DNA of 6,425 nt from Armatimonadota bacterium. GTDB taxonomy: Bacteria > Armatimonadota > Armatimonadia > Armatimonadales > Armatimonadaceae. The notes below the pieces were generated by a model, which had not been told where the DNA came from, did no database searches, and was given only the letters and a program-made list of their open reading frames with translations. The stretch lies in assembly GCA_014379275.1 (NCBI GenBank), contig JACMMA010000706.1:1-6425 (forward strand). The letters run 5' to 3'. Of this stretch, positions 6,159 through 6,425 are shown piece by piece (positions within the stretch are counted from its first letter, which is position 1; the number at the start of each line of letters is the position of its first letter). Position numbers and translations under genes: made by a program.

Positions 6159-6425
6159 CTACACTTCTTTGCGGTCGAACGCCAGTACTGCAATGATTAA
6201 CAGCACCGCCGAGTAAACGATCGCGTAAATCACGTTCTGCGTCAGGAACAACGCCTCGCTCGTCACCTGCACCGAAGGGTTCAGCAGCGGGTTGGTGTAA
6301 GTAAAGTTGCCGAAGTTCGGGACAATGTAGTGGATCGCGGTGAAGAACGCCTTGCCGATCACGTTCGTCTGGCTCTTCGCCAGGTCGTAGGTGACAGCCG
6401 ACATGGAACCGATGATAAACAGCGA
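6159..6425 (-). CDS. ABC-2-type transporter permease (C-terminal fragment)
   Basis: The frame is open to the right edge and 88 residues are visible before the TAG stop at 6161-6159; the start lies outside the window. The visible part contains a hydrophobic start, a loop with HYIVPNFGNFTY, and a final membrane segment (NVIYAIVYSAVLLIIAVLAF) ending in DRKEV. A PNF-type loop before a last helix with a short charged tail is typical of the last third of ABC-2 family permeases. These move substrates, often lipids, polymers or drugs, out through the inner membrane, powered by a separate ATPase. The ATPase gene would be expected further right. The internal ATG at 6404 is not a real start, because the frame and the hydrophobic sequence continue upstream. 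The TPR-like gene follows after 33 bases. Confidence 0.8.
   Translation of the reverse strand, partial: SLFIIGSMSAVTYDLAKSQTNVIGKAFFTAIHYIVPNFGNFTYTNPLLNPSVQVTSEALFLTQNVIYAIVYSAVLLIIAVLAFDRKEV

Noticed and set aside
1..6425. CRISPR array, insertion sequence, tRNA or attachment site
   Set aside because: No regularly spaced direct repeats, terminal inverted repeats with a transposase, or tRNA cloverleaf could be seen by eye on either strand.

Overview
The window is a bacterial chromosomal segment in which every gene I can support is read from the minus strand, so transcription runs from the right edge to the left. The best guess for the host is Armatimonadota. Two prepilin-type proteins carry an FPVFA segment after the pilin helix; one has the full [12 protein letters not shown] form and a C-terminal H-X9-DG motif. 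Families with this signature are expanded in Armatimonadota and related to those of Planctomycetes. This assignment rests on protein signatures only.

From right to left: (1) 6159-6425 is the C-terminal end of an ABC-2-type transporter permease. (2) 4443-6125 follows 33 bases later: a membrane-anchored, TPR-like protein of 560 residues, probably in the same operon. (3) 4337-4413 is a small signal recognition particle RNA gene (ffs), with a TATAAT box just upstream and a strong hairpin terminator at 4295-4330. (4) 3277-4143 encodes a complete type IV prepilin-like (DUF1559/H-X9-DG) protein, preceded by an AT-rich leader with a possible promoter and tandem repeats. (5) 595-3273 begins 3 bases after that gene stops: an exported two-domain protein with an N-terminal YncE/YVTN beta-propeller and a C-terminal alkaline-phosphatase-superfamily phosphoesterase. 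It ends at a terminator at 549-580. (6) 1-481 is the N-terminal part of a second prepilin-like gene that runs off the left edge.

The permease and TPR protein look like parts of a membrane transport or assembly unit. The pilin-like gene and the phosphoesterase gene are so tightly spaced that they are almost certainly cotranscribed, which suggests a cell-surface or secreted phosphate-ester-cleaving function linked to a pseudopilin. The SRP RNA is a housekeeping gene between these two units.

I found no mobile element, CRISPR array, tRNA or rRNA. The observations most worth a second look are the pilin/phosphoesterase pair, the tandem 11-base-spaced repeats upstream of it, and the two terminators with nearly the same stem sequence and one compensating base-pair change. 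Nothing here amounts to a demonstrated new system.
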